Origin: Hippophae tibetana
Taxonomy: Eukaryota; Streptophyta; Magnoliopsida; Rosales; Elaeagnaceae
DNA length: 64,000 nucleotides
Direction: 5' to 3'
NCBI GenBank assembly: GCA_037013495.1
Contig: CM072803.1
Span: 53,333,627-53,397,626, forward strand
The translations under genes were made by a program, and so were the position numbers. Positions 26,353 to 40,800 of this stretch are shown here, piece by piece (within the stretch, counting starts at the first letter, position 1; each line of letters starts with the position of its first letter). The notes under the pieces were generated by a model. That model was not told the DNA's origin and searched no databases. It saw only the letters and a list, made by a program, of their open reading frames with translations.

Positions 26353-29300
26353 TCAAGTCGTAATAAATTCCATTTAAATATGTCATAATTATAATGATAA
26401 AACATTTGGAGTATTTATTCAGCAACAAATTATTTGTAAAATAGAAATAAGAAAATGTTTAAGTTTTCTTTTCCACTTATTTCTTTTTCCCAATATTCTA
26501 TCATTATTTTGTTTCCTTCTTAAGTCTTAATTCCCACCAAAATGAAATTAATTCAAATATTTCTCCCTCTTCTCCCAAGATAAAAAGGTGATGGCTAGAG
26601 GTGGTTTTAGACATTATTTGGTAACTTCTTGGTATGTAGCATGAACCATATAGATAGGAGATAAGCATAATATTTCCAATCTTATTTATTTGGTTCTTAC
26701 TCATAAAATGGGTAGTGTAAACTAGATTCTTAGGAGGAGAGAGATAACCAAATTTAATTTCAATACAGTGCATTCCAACACAACAAGAATAACTTATAAT
26801 AAATTGAGAATATTGATGTCATGAAAGAGTTAAAAATGAGAAATATTGTTCTCTTATACGAAATAATGAACAAAATTTCAAACGTTTCATAGTTTTGAAT
26901 TTCAAGTCGTAATAAATTCTATTTAAATATATCATAATTATAATGATAAAACATTTGGAGTATTTATTCAGCAACAAATTATTTGTAAAATAGAAATGAG
27001 AAAATGTTTAAGTTTTCTTTTCCACTTATTTCTTTTTCCCAATATTCTATCATTATGTTGTTTCATTCGTAAGTCTTAATTCCCACCAAAATCAAATTAA
27101 TTCAAATATTTCTCCCTCTTTTCCCAATGGAAAAGGGCGATGGCTAGACGTGGTTTTAGACATTATTTGGTAACTCTTGGTACGTAGCATGAACCATATC
27201 CATAGGAGATAAGCATAATATTTCCAATCTTATTTATTTGCTTCTTACTCATAAAATGGGTTTTGTAAACTAGATTCTTAGGAGGAGAGAGATAACCAAA
27301 TTTAATTTCAATACAGTGCATTCCAACACAACAAGAATAACTTATAATAAATTGAGAATATTGATGTCATGAAAGAGTTAAAAATGAGAAATATTGTTCT
27401 CTTATACGAAATAATGAACAATATTTCAAACGTTTCATAGTTTTGAATTTCAAGTCGTAATAAATTCCATTTAAATATGTCATAATTATAATGATAAAAC
27501 ATTTGGAGTATTTATTCAGCAACAAATTATTTGTAAAATAGAAATAAGAAAATGTTTAAGTTTTCTTTTCCACTTATTTCTTTTTCCCAATATTCTATCA
27601 TTATTTTGTTTCCTTCTTAAGTCTTAATTCCCACCAAAATGAAATTAATTCAAATATTTCTCCCTCTTCTCCCAAGATAAAAAGGTGATGGCTAGAGGTG
27701 GTTTTAGACATTATTTGGTAACTTCTTGGTATGTAGCATGAACCATATCCATAGGAGATAAGCATAATATTTCCAATCTTATTTATTTGCTTCTTACTCA
27801 TAAAATGGGTAGTGTAAACTAGATTCTTAGGAGGAGAGAGATAACCAAATTTAATTTCAATACAGTGCATTCCAACACAACAAGAATAACTTATAATAAA
27901 TTGAGAATATTGATGTCATGAAAGAGTTAAAAATGAGAAATATTGTTCTCTTATACGAAATAATGAACAAAATTTCAAACGTTTCATAGTTTTGAATTTC
28001 AAGTCGTAATAAATTCTATTTAAATATATCATAATTATAATGATAAAACATTTGGAGTATTTATTCAGCAACAAATTATTTGTAAAATAGAAATGAGAAA
28101 ATGTTTAAGTTTTCTTTTCCACTTATTTCTTTTTCCCAATATTCTATCATTATTTTGTTTCCTTCTTAAGTCTTAATTCCCACCAAAATGAAATTAATTC
28201 AAATATTTCTCCCTCTTCTCCCAAGATAAAAAGGTGATGGCTAGAGGTGGTTTTAGACATTATTTGGTAACTTCTTGGTATGTAGCATGAACCATATCCA
28301 TAGGAGATAAGCATAATATTTCCAATCTTATTTATTTGCTTCTTACTCATAAAATGGGTAGTGTAAACTAGATTCTTAGGAGGAGAGAGATAACCAAATT
28401 TAATTTCAATACAGTGCATTCCAACACAACAAGAATAACTTATAATAAATTGAGAATATTGATGTCATGAAAGAGTTAAAAATGAGAAATATTGTTCTCT
28501 TATACGAAATAATGAACAAAATTTCAAACGTTTCATAGTTTTGAATTTCAAGTCGTAATAAATTCTATTTAAATATATCATAATTATAATGATAAAACAT
28601 TTGGAGTATTTATTCAGCAACAAATTATTTGTAAAATAGAAATGAGAAAATGTTTAAGTTTTCTTTTCCACTTATTTCTTTTTCCCAATATTCTATCATT
28701 ATGTTGTTTCATTCGTAAGTCTTAATTCCCACCAAAATCAAATTAATTCAAATATTTCTCCCTCTTTTCCCAATGGAAAAGGGCGATGGCTAGACGTGGT
28801 TTTAGACATTATTTGGTAACTTCTTGGTACGTAGCATGAACCATATCCATAGGAGATAAGCATAATATTTCCAATCTTATTTATTTGCTTCTTACTCATA
28901 AAATGGGTTTTGTAAACTAGATTCTTAGGAGGAGAGAGATAACCAAATTTAATTTCAATACAGTGGATTCCAACACAACAAGAATAACTTATAATAAATT
29001 GAGAATATTGATGTCATGAAAGAGTTAAAAATGAGAAATATTGTTCTCTTATACGAAATAATGAACAAAATTTCAAACGTTTCATAGTTTTGAATTTCAA
29101 GTCGTAATAAATTCCATTTAAATATGTCATAATTATAATGATAAAACATTTGGAGTATTTATTCAGCAACAAATTATTTGTAAAATAGAAATAAGAAAAT
29201 GTTTAAGTTTTCTTTTCCACTTATTTCTTTTTCCCAATATTCTATCATTATTTTGTTTCCTTCTTAAGTCTTAATTCCCACCAAAATGAAATTAATTCAA

Positions 29301-32300
29301 ATATTTCTCCCTCTTCTCCCAAGATAAAAAGGTGATGGCTAGAGGTGGTTTTAGACATTATTTGGTAACTTCTTGGTATGTAGCATGAACCATATCCATA
29401 GGAGATAAGCATAATATTTCCAATCTTATTTATTTGCTTCTTACTCATAAAATGGGTAGTGTAAACTAGATTCTTAGGAGGAGAGAGATAACCAAATTTA
29501 ATTTCAATACAGTGCATTCCAACACAACAAGAATAACTTATAATAAATTGAGAATATTGATGTCATGAAAGAGTTAAAAATGAGAAATATTGTTCTCTTA
29601 TACGAAATAATGAACAAAATTTCAAACGTTTCATAGTTTTGAATTTCAAGTCGTAATAAATTCTATTTAAATATATCATAATTATAATGATAAAACATTT
29701 GGAGTATTTATTCAGCAACAAATTATTTGTAAAATAGAAATGAGAAAATGTTTAAGTTTTCTTTTCCACTTATTTCTTTTTCCCAATATTCTATCATTAT
29801 GTTGTTTCATTCGTAAGTCTTAATTCCCACAAAAATCAAATTAATTCAAATATTTCTCCCTCTTTTCCCAATGGAAAATGGCGATGGCTAGAGGTGGTTT
29901 TAGACATTATTTGGTAACTTCTTGGTACGTAGCATGAACCATATCCATAGGAGATAAGCATAATATTTCCAATCTTATTTATTTGCTTCTAACTCATAAA
30001 ATGGGTTTTGTAAACTAGATTCTTAGGAGGAGAGAGATAACCAAATTTAATTTCAATACAGTGCATTCCAACACAACAAGAATAACTTATAATAAATTGA
30101 GAATATTGATGTCATGAAAGAGTTAAAAATGAGAAATATTGTTCTCTTATACGAAATAATGAACAAAATTTCAAACGTTTCATAGTTTTGAATTTCAAGT
30201 CGTAATAAATTCCATTTAAATATGTCATAATTATAATGATAAAACATTTGGAGTATTTATTCAGCAACAAATTATTTGTAAAATAGAAATAAGAAAATGT
30301 TTAAGTTTTCTTTTCCACTTATTTCTTTTTCCCAATATTCTATCATTATTTTGTTTCCTTCTTAAGTCTTAATTCCCACCAAAATGAAATTAATTCAAAT
30401 ATTTCTCCCTCTTCTCCCAAGATAAAAAGGTGATGGCTAGAGGTGGTTTTAGACATTATTTGGTAACTTCTTGGTATGTAGCATGAACCATATCCATAGG
30501 AGATAAGCATAATATTTCCAATCTTATTTATTTGCTTCTTACTCATAAAATGGGTAGTGTAAACTAGATTCTTAGGAGGAGAGAGATAACCAAATTTAAT
30601 TTCAATACAGTGCATTCCAACACAACAAGAATAACTTATAATAAATTGAGAATATTGATGTCATGAAAGAGTTAAAAATGAGAAATATTGTTCTCTTATA
30701 CGAAATAATGAACAAAATTTCAAACGTTTCATAGTTTTGAATTTCAAGTCGTAATAAATTCTATTTAAATATATCATAATTATAATGATAAAACATTTGG
30801 AGTATTTATTCAGCAACAAATTATTTGTAAAATAGAAATGAGAAAATGTTTAAGTTTTCTTTTCCACTTATTTCTTTTTCCCAATATTCTATCATTATGT
30901 TGTTTCATTCGTAAGTCTTAATTCCCACAAAAATCAAATTAATTCAAATATTTCTCCCTCTTTTCCCAATGGAAAATGGCGATGGCTAGAGGTGGTTTTA
31001 GACATTATTTGGTAACTTCTTGGTACGTAGCATGAACCATATCCATAGGAGATAAGCATAATATTTCCAATCTTATTTATTTGCTTCTTACTCATAAAAT
31101 GGGTTTTGTAAACTAGATTCTTAGGAGGAGAGAGATAACCAAATTTAATTTCAATACAGTGCATTCCAACACAACAAGAATAACTTATAATAAATTGAGA
31201 ATATTGATGTCATGAAAGAGTTAAAAATGAGAAATATTGTTCTCTTATACGAAATAATGAACAAAATTTCAAACGTTTCATAGTTTTGAATTTCAAGTCG
31301 TAATAAATTCTATTTAAATATATCATAATTATAATGATAAAACATTTGGAGTATTTATTCAGCAACAAATTATTTGTAAAATAGAAATGAGAAAATGTTT
31401 AAGTTTTCTTTTCCACTTATTTCTTTTTCCCAATATTCTATCATTATGTTGTTTCATTCGTAAGTCTTAATTCCCACCAAAATCAAATTAATTCAAATAT
31501 TTCTCCCTCTTTTCCCAATGGAAAAGGGCGATGGCTAGAGGTGGTTTTAGACATTATTTGGTAACTTCTTGGTACGTAGCATGAACCATATCCATAGGAG
31601 ATAAGCATAATATTTCCAATCTTATTTATTTGCTTCTTACTCATAAAATGGGTTTTGTAAACTAGATTCTTAGGAGGAGAGAGATAACCAAATTTAATTT
31701 CAATACAGTGGATTCCAACACAACAAGAATAACTTATAATAAATTGAGAATATTGATGTCATGAAAGAGTTAAAAATGAGAAATATTGTTCTCTTATACG
31801 AAATAATGAACAAAATTTCAAACGTTTCATAGTTTTGAATTTCAAGTCGTAATAAATTCCATTTAAATATGTCATAATTATAATGATAAAACATTTGGAG
31901 TATTTATTCAGCAACAAATTATTTGTAAAATAGAAATGAGAAAATGTTTAAGTTTTCTTTTCCACTTATTTCTTTTTCCCAATATTCTATCATTATGTTG
32001 TTTCCTTCTTAAGTCTTAATTCCCACCAAAATGAAATTAATTCAAATATTTCTCCCTCTTCTCCCAATGGAAAAGGGCGATGGCTAGAGGTGGTTTTAGA
32101 CATTATTTGGTAACTTCTTGGTACGTAGCATGAACCATATCCATAGGAGATAAGCATAATATTTCCAATCTTATTTATTTGCTTCTTACTCATAAAATGG
32201 GTAGTGTAAACTAGATTCTTAGGAGGAGAGAGATAACCAAATTTAATTTCAATACAGTGCATTCCAACACAACAAGAATAACTTATAATAAATTGAGAAT

Positions 32301-32390
32301 ATTGATGTCATGAAAGAGTTAAAAATGAGAAATATTGTTCTCTTATACGAAATAATGAACAAAATTTCAAACGTTTCATAGTTTTGAATT
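26353..32390. repeat. A2/C dimer-rich segment (11 monomers)
   Basis: Class order by start is A2 (26353), C (26902), A2 (27450), A2 (27999), C (28548), A2 (29097), C (29646), A2 (30195), C (30744), C (31293) and a mosaic (31842). The alternation gives an approximate 1,098-bp higher-order period. C copies at 26902 and 28548 share 'ctagacgtgg'; those at 29646 and 30744 share 'cccacaaaaatc' and 'ggaaaatggcg'. The mosaic at 31842 mixes 'tatgttgtttccttcttaag', 'atgaaatt', 'ctcccaatggaaaaggg', 'tacgtagc' and 'gggtagtg', which requires at least three class switches. Confidence 0.85.
27171..27180. other. Only length change outside the indel cluster: 1-bp deletion
   Basis: The copy reads 'ggtaactcttggtacg' where all others read 'ggtaacttcttggtacg', a loss of one T. 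Every anchor downstream is shifted by one base from here until the indel cluster at 41.5 kb. It is carried by one copy only; the sister copy starting at 28548, which shares 'ctagacgtgg', lacks it. Confidence 0.9.
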
Positions 32391-35300
32391 TCAAGTCGTA
32401 ATAAATTCTATTTAAATATATCATAATTATAATGATAAAACATTTGGAGTATTTATTCAGCAACAAATTATTTGTAAAATAGAAATGAGAAAATGTTTAA
32501 GTTTTCTTTTCCACTTATTTCTTTTTCCCAATATTCTATCATTATGTTGTTTCATTCGTAAGTCTTAATTCCCACCAAAATCAAATTAATTCAAATATTT
32601 CTCCTTCTTTTCCCAATGGAAAAGGGCGATGGCTAGAGGTGGTTTTAGACATTATTTGGTAACTTCTTGGTACGTAGCATGAACCATATCCATAGGAGAT
32701 AAGCATAATATTTCCAATCTTATTTATTTGCTTCTTACTCATAAAATGGGTTTTGTAAACTAGATTCTTAGGAGGAGAGAGATAACCAAATTTAATTTCA
32801 ATACAGGCCATTCCAACACAACAAGAATAACTTATAATAAATTGAGAATATTGATGTCATGAAAGAGTTAAAAATGAGAAATATTGTTCTCTTATACGAA
32901 ATAATGAACAAAATTTCAAACGTTTCATAGTTTTGAATTTCAAGTCGTAATAAATTCCATTTAAATATGTCATAATTATAATGATAAAACATTTGGAGTA
33001 TTTATTCAGCAACAAATTATTTGTAAAATAGAAATAAGAAAATGTTTAAGTTTTCTTTTCCACTTATTTCTTTTTCCCAATATTCTATCATTATTTTGTT
33101 TCCTTCTTAAGTCTTAATTCCCACCAAAATTAAATTAATTCAAATATTTCTCCCTCTTCTCCCAAGATAAAAAGGTGATGGCTAGAGGTGGTTTTAGACA
33201 TTATTTGGTAACTTCTTGGTATGTAGCATGAACCATATCCATAGGAGATAAGCATAATATTTCCAATCTTATTTATTTGCTTCTTACTCATAAAATGGGT
33301 TTTGTAAACTAGATTCTTAGGAGGAGAGAGATAACCAAATTTAATTTCAATACAGTGCATTCCAACACAACAAGAATAACTTATAATAAATTGAGAATAT
33401 TGATGTCATGAAAGAGTTAAAAATGAGAAATATTGTTCTCTTATACGAAATAATGAACAAAATTTCAAACGTTTCATAGTTTTGAATTTCAAGTCGTAAT
33501 AAATTCCATTTAAATATATCATAATTATAATGATAAAACATTTGGAGTATTTATTCAGCAACAAATTATTTGTAAAATAGAAATGAGAAAATGTTTAAGT
33601 TTTCTTTTCCACTTATTTATTTTTCCCAATATTCTATCATTATGTTGTTTCATTCGTAAGTCTTAATTCCCACCAAAATCAAATTAATTCAAATATTTCT
33701 CCCTCTTTTCCCAATGGAAAAGGGCGATGGCTAGAGGTGGTTTTAGACATTATTTGGTAACTTCTTGGTACGTAGCATGAACCATATCCATAGGAGATAA
33801 GCATAATATTTATAATCTTATTTATTTGCTTCTAACTCATAAAATGGGTTTTGTAAACTAGATTCATAGGAGGAGAGAGATAACCAAATTTAATTTCAAT
33901 ACAGTGCATTCCAACACAACCAGAATAACTTATAATAAATTGAGAATATTGATGTCATGAAAGAGTTAAAAATGAGAAATATTGTTCTCTTATACGAAAT
34001 AATGAACAAAATTTCAAACGTTTCATAGTTTTGAATTTCAAGTCGTAATAAATTCTATTTAAATATATCATAATTATAATGATAAAACATTTGGAGTATT
34101 TATTCAGCAACAAATTATTTGTAAAATAGAAATGAGAAAATGTTTAAGTTTTCTTTTCCACTTATTTCTTTTTCCCAATATTCTATCATTATGTTGTTTC
34201 ATTCGTAAGTCTTAATTCCCACCAAAATCAAATTAATTCAAATATTTCTCCTTCTTTTCCCAATGGAAAAGGGCGATGGCTAGAGGTGGTTTTAGACATT
34301 ATTTGGTAACTTCTTGGTACGTAGCATGAACCATATCCATAGGAGATAAGCATAATATTTCCAATCTTATTTATTTGCTTCTTACTCATAAAATGGGTTT
34401 TGTAAACTAGATTCTTAGGAGGAGAGAGATAACCAAATTTAATTTCAATACAGTGCATTCCAACACAACAAGAATAACTTATAATAAATTGAGAATATTG
34501 ATGTCATGAAAGAGTTAAAAATGAGAAATATTGTTCTCTTATACGAAATAATGAACAAAATTTCAAACGTTTCATAGTTTTGAATTTCAAGTCGTAATAA
34601 ATTCCATTTAAATATATCATAATTATAATGATAAAACATTTGGAGTATTTATTCAGCAACAAATTATTTGTAAAATAGAAATGAGAAAATGTTTAAGTTT
34701 TCTTTTCCACTTATTTATTTTTCCCAATATTCTATCATTATGTTGTTTCATTCGTAAGTCTTAATTCCCACAAAAATCAAATTAATTCAAATATTTCTCC
34801 CTCTTTTCCCAATGGAAAATAGCGATGGCTAGAGGTGGTTTTAGACATTATTTGGTAACTTCTTGGTACGTAGCATGAACCATATCCATAGGAGATAAGC
34901 ATAATATTTATAATCTTATTTATTTGCTTCTAACTCATAAAATGGGTTTTGTAAACTAGATTCATAGGAGGAGAGAGATAACCAAATTTAATTTCAATAC
35001 AGTGCATTCCAACACAACAAGAATAACTTATAATAAATTGAGAATATTGATTTCATGAAAGAGTTAAAAATGAGAAATATTGTTCTCTTATACGAAATAA
35101 TGAACAAAATTTCAAACGTTTCATAGTTTTGAATTTCAAGTCGTAATAAATTCCATTTAAATATGTCATAATTATAATGATAAAACATTTGGAGTATTTA
35201 TTCAGCAACAAATTATTTGTAAAATAGAAATGAGAAAATGTTTAAGTTTTCTTTTCCACTTATTTCTTTTTCCCAATATTCTATCATTATTTTGTTTCAT

Positions 35301-37880
35301 TCGTAAGTCTTAATTCCCACCAAAATCAAATTAATTCAAATATTTCTTCTTCTTTTCCCAATGGAAAAGGGCGATGGCTAGAGGTGGTTTTAGACATTAT
35401 TTGGTAACTTCTTGGTACGTAGCATGAACCATATTTATAGGAGATAACCATAATATTTATAATCTTATTTATTTGCTTCTAACTCATAAAATGGGTTTTG
35501 TAAACTAGATTCATAGGAGGAGAGAGATAACCAAATTTAATTTCAATACAGTGCATTCCAACACAACAAGAATAACTTATAATAAATTGAGAATATTGAT
35601 GTCATGAAAGAGTTAAAAATGAGAAATATTGTTCTCTTATACGAAATAATGAACAAAATTTCAACCGTTTCATAGTTTTGAATTTCAAGTCGTAATAAAT
35701 TCCATTTAAATATGTCATAATTATAATGATAAAACATTTGGAGTATTTATTCAGCAACAAATTATTTGTAAAATAGAAATAAGAAAATGTTTAAGTTTTC
35801 TTTTCCACTTATTTCTTTTTCCCAATATTCTATCATTATTTTGTTTCCTTCTTAAGTCTTAATTCCCACCAAAATGAAATTAATTCAAATATTTCTCCCT
35901 CTTCTCCCAAGATAAAAAGGTGATGGCTAGAGGTGGTTTTAGACATTATTTGGTAACTTCTTGGTATGTAGCATGAACCATATCCATAGGAGATAAGCAT
36001 AATATTTCCAATCTTATTTATTTGCTTCTTACTCATAAAATGGGTAGTGTAAACTAGATTCTTAGGAGGAGAGAGATAACCAAATTTAATTTCAATACAG
36101 TGCATTCCAACACAACAAGAATAACTTATAATAAATTGAGAATATTGATGTCATGAAAGAGTTAAAAATGAGAAATATTGTTCTCTTATACGAAATAATG
36201 AACAAAATTTCAAACGTTTCATAGTTTTGAATTTCAAGTCGTAATAAATTCTATTTAAATATATCATAATTATAATGATAAAACATTTGGAGTATTTATT
36301 CAGCAACAAATTATTTGTAAAATAGAAATGAGAAAATGTTTAAGTTTTCTTTTCCACTTATTTCTTTTTCCCAATATTCTATCATTATGTTGTTTCATTC
36401 GTAAGTCTTAATTCCCACAAAAATCAAATTAATTCAAATATTTCTGCCTCTTTTCCCAATGGAAAATGGCGATGGCTAGAGGTGGTTTTAGACATTATTT
36501 GGTAACTTCTTGGTACGTAGCATGAACCATATCCATAGGAGATAAGCATAATATTTCCAATCTTATTTATTTGCTTCTTACTCATAAAATGGGTTTTGTA
36601 AACTAGATTCTTAGGAGGAGAGAGATAACCAAATTTAATTTCAATACAGTGCATTCCAACACAACAAGAATAACTTATAATAAATTGAGAATATTGATGT
36701 CATGAAAGAGTTAAAAATGAGAAATATTGTTCTCTTATACGAAATAATGAACAAAATTTCAAACGTTTCATAGTTTTGAATTTCAAGTCGTAATAAATTC
36801 CATTTAAATATGTCATAATTATAATGATAAAACATTTGGAGTATTTATTCAGCAACAAATTATTTGTAAAATAGAAATAAGAAAATGTTTAAGTTTTCTT
36901 TTCCACTTATTTCTTTTTCCCAATATTCTATCATTATTTTGTTTACTTCTTAAGTCTTAATTCCCACCAAAATGAAATTAATTCAAATATTTCTCCCTCT
37001 TCTCCCAAGATAAAAAGGTGATGGCTAGAGGTGGTTTTAGACATTATTTGGTAACTTCTTGGTATGTAGCATGAACCATATCCATAGGAGATAAGCATAA
37101 TATTTCCAATCTTATTTATTTGCTTCTTACTCATAAAATGGGTAGTGTAAACTAGATTCTTAGGAGGAGAGAGATAACCAAATTTAATTTCAATACAGTG
37201 CATTCCAACACAACAAGAATAACTTATAATAAATTGAGAATATTGATGTCATGAAAGAGTTAAAAATGAGAAATATTGTTCTCTTATACGAAATAATGAA
37301 CAAAATTTCAAACGTTTCATAGTTTTGAATTTCAAGTCGTAATAAATTCCATTTAAATATATCATAATTATAATGATAAAACATTTGGAGTATTTATTCA
37401 GCAACAAATTATTTGTAAAATAGAAATGAGAAAATGTTTAAGTTTTCTTTTCCACTTATTTATTTTTCCCAATATTCTATCATTATGTTGTTTCATTCGT
37501 AAGTCTTAATTCCCACCAAAATCAAATTAATTCAAATATTTCTCCCTCTTTTCCCAATGGAAAAGGGCGATGGCTAGAGGTGGTTTTAGACATTATTTGG
37601 TAACTTCTTGGTACGTAGCATGAACCATATCCATAGGAGATAAGCATAATATTTATAATCTTATTTATTTGCTTCTAACTCATAAAATGGGTTTTGTAAA
37701 CTAGATTCATAGGAGGAGAGAGATAACCAAATTTAATTTCAATACAGTGCATTCCAACACAACAAGAATAACTTATAATAAATTGAGAATATTGATGTCA
37801 TGAAAGAGTTAAAAATGAGAAATATTGTTCTCTTATACGAAATAATGAACAAAATTTCAAACGTTTCATAGTTTTGAATT
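32391..37880. repeat. Long higher-order repeat, version 1 (10 monomers, 5,490 bp)
   Basis: Class order is C, A2, B, C, B, B, A2, C, A2, B. Ordered markers are 'cttcttttccc' with 'caggccattcc' (32603 and 32803), 'cacaaccagaataac' (33913), a second 'cttcttttccc' (34250), 'cccacaaaaatc' with 'gatttcatg' (34768 and 35048), an altered 'ttcttcttcttttccc' copy with 'aacc' (35345-35450), and then an A2 copy with 'gaaataag' and 'gggtagtg'. The first seven monomers recur in order at +5,490 bp. Confidence 0.88.
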
Positions 37881-40800
37881 TCAAGTCGTAATAAATTCTA
37901 TTTAAATATATCATAATTATAATGATAAAACATTTGGAGTATTTATTCAGCAACAAATTATTTGTAAAATAGAAATGAGAAAATGTTTAAGTTTTCTTTT
38001 CCACTTATTTCTTTTTCCCAATATTCTATCATTATGTTGTTTCATTCGTAAGTCTTAATTCCCACCAAAATCAAATTAATTCAAATATTTCTCCTTCTTT
38101 TCCCAATGGAAAAGGGCGATGGCTAGAGGTGGTTTTAGACATTATTTGGTAACTTCTTGGTACGTAGCATGAACCATATCCATAGGAGATAAGCATAATA
38201 TTTCCAATCTTATTTATTTGCTTCTTACTCATAAAATGGGTTTTGTAAACTAGATTCTTAGGAGGAGAGAGATAACCAAATTTAATTTCAATACAGGGCA
38301 TTCCAACACAACAAGAATAACTTATAATAAATTGAGAATATTGATGTCATGAAAGAGTTAAAAATGAGAAATATTGTTCTCTTATACGAAATAATGAACA
38401 AAATTTCAAACGTTTCATAGTTTTGAATTTCAAGTCGTAATAAATTCCATTTAAATATGTCATAATTATAATGATAAAACATTTGGAGTATTTATTCAGC
38501 AACAAATTATTTGTAAAATAGAAATGAGAAAATGTTTAAGTTTTCTTTTCCACTTATTTCTTTTTCCCAATATTCTATCATTATTTTGTTTCCTTCTTAA
38601 GTCTTAATTCCCACCAAAATCAAATTAATTCAAATATTTCTCCCTCTTCTCCCAAGATAAAAAGGTGATGGCTAGAGGTGGTTTTAGACATTATTTGGTA
38701 ACTTCTTGGTATGTAGCATGAACCATATCCATAGGAGATAAGCATAATATTTCCAATCTTATTTATTTGCTTCTTACTCATAAAATGGGTTTTGTAAACT
38801 AGATTCTTAGGAGGAGAGAGATAACCAAATTTAATTTCAATACAGTGCATTCCAACACAACAAGAATAACTTATAATAAATTGAGAATATTGATGTCATG
38901 AAAGAGTTAAAAATGAGAAATATTGTTCTCTTATACGAAATAATGAACAAAATTTCAAACGTTTCATAGTTTTGAATTTCAAGTCGTAATAAATTCCATT
39001 TAAATATATCATAATTATAATGATAAAACATTTGGAGTATTTATTCAGCAACAAATTATTTGTAAAATAGAAATGAGAAAATGTTTAAGTTTTCTTTTCC
39101 ACTTATTTATTTTTCCCAATATTCTATCATTATGTTGTTTCATTCGTAAGTCTTAATTCCAACCAAAATCAAATTAATTCAAATATTTCTCCCTCTTTTC
39201 CCAATGGAAAAGGGTGATGGCTAGAGGTGGTTTTAGACATTATTTGGTAACTTCTTGGTACGTAGCATGAACCATATCCATAGGAGATAAGCATAATATT
39301 TATAATCTTATTTATTTGCTTCTAACTCATAAAATGGGTTTTGTAAACTAGATTCATAGGAGGAGAGAGATAACCAAATTTAATTTCAATACAGTGCATT
39401 CCAACACAACCAGAATAACTTATAATAAATTGAGAATATTGATGTCATGAAAGAGTTAAAAATGAGAAATATTGTTCTCTTATACGAAATAATGAACAAA
39501 ATTTCAAACGTTTCATAGTTTTGAATTTCAAGTCGTAATAAATTCTATTTAAATATATCATAATTATAATGATAAAACATTTGGAGTATTTATTCAGCAA
39601 CAAATTATTTGTAAAATAGAAATGAGAAAATGTTTAAGTTTTCTTTTCCACTTATTTCTTTTTCCCAATATTCTATCATTATGTTGTTTCATTCGTAAGT
39701 CTTAATTCCCACCAAAATCAAATTAATTCAAATATTTCTCCTTCTTTTCCCAATGGAAAAGGGCGATGGCTAGAGGTGGTTTTAGACATTATTTGGTAAC
39801 TTCTTGGTACGTAGCATGAACCATATCCATAGGAGATAAGCATAATATTTCCAATCTTATTTATTTGCTTCTTACTCATAAAATGGGTTTTGTAAACTAG
39901 ATTTTTAGGAGGAGAGAGATAACCAAATTTAATTTCAATACAGTGCATTCCAACACAACAAGAATAACTTATAATAAATTGAGAATATTGATGTCATGAA
40001 AGAGTTAAAAATGAGAAATATTGTTCTCTTATACGAAATAATGAACAAAATTTCAAACGTTTCATAGTTTTGAATTTCAAGTCGTAATAAATTCCATTTA
40101 AATATATCATAATTATAATGATAAAACATTTGGAGTATTTATTCAGCAACAAATTATTTGTAAAATAGAAATGAGAAAATGTTTAAGTTTTTTTTTCCAC
40201 TTATTTATTTTTCCCAATATTCTATCATTATGTTGTTTCATTCGTAAGTCTTAATTCCCACAAAAATCAAATTAATTCAAATATTTCTCCCTCTTTTCCC
40301 AATGGAAAATGGGGATGGCTAGAGGTGGTTTTAGACATTATTTGGTAACTTCTTGGTACGTAGCATGAACCATATCCATAGGAGATAAGCATAATATTTA
40401 TAATCTTATTTATTTGCTTCTAACTCATAAAATGGGTTTTGTAAACTAGATTCATAGGAGGAGAGAGATAACCAAATTTAATTTCAATACAGTGCATTCC
40501 AACACAACAAGAATAACTTATAATAAATTGAGAATATTGATTTCATGAAAGAGTTAAAAATGAGAAATATTGTTCTCTTATACGAAATAATGAACAAAAT
40601 TTCAAACGTTTCATAGTTTTGAATTTTAAGTCGTAATAAATTCCATTTAAATATGTCATAATTATAATGATAAAACATTTGGAGTATTTATTCAGCAACA
40701 AATTATTTGTAAAATAGAAATGAGAAAATGTTTAAGTTTTCTTTTCCACTTATTTATTTTTCCCAATATTCTATCATTATTTTGTTTCATTCGTAAGTCT

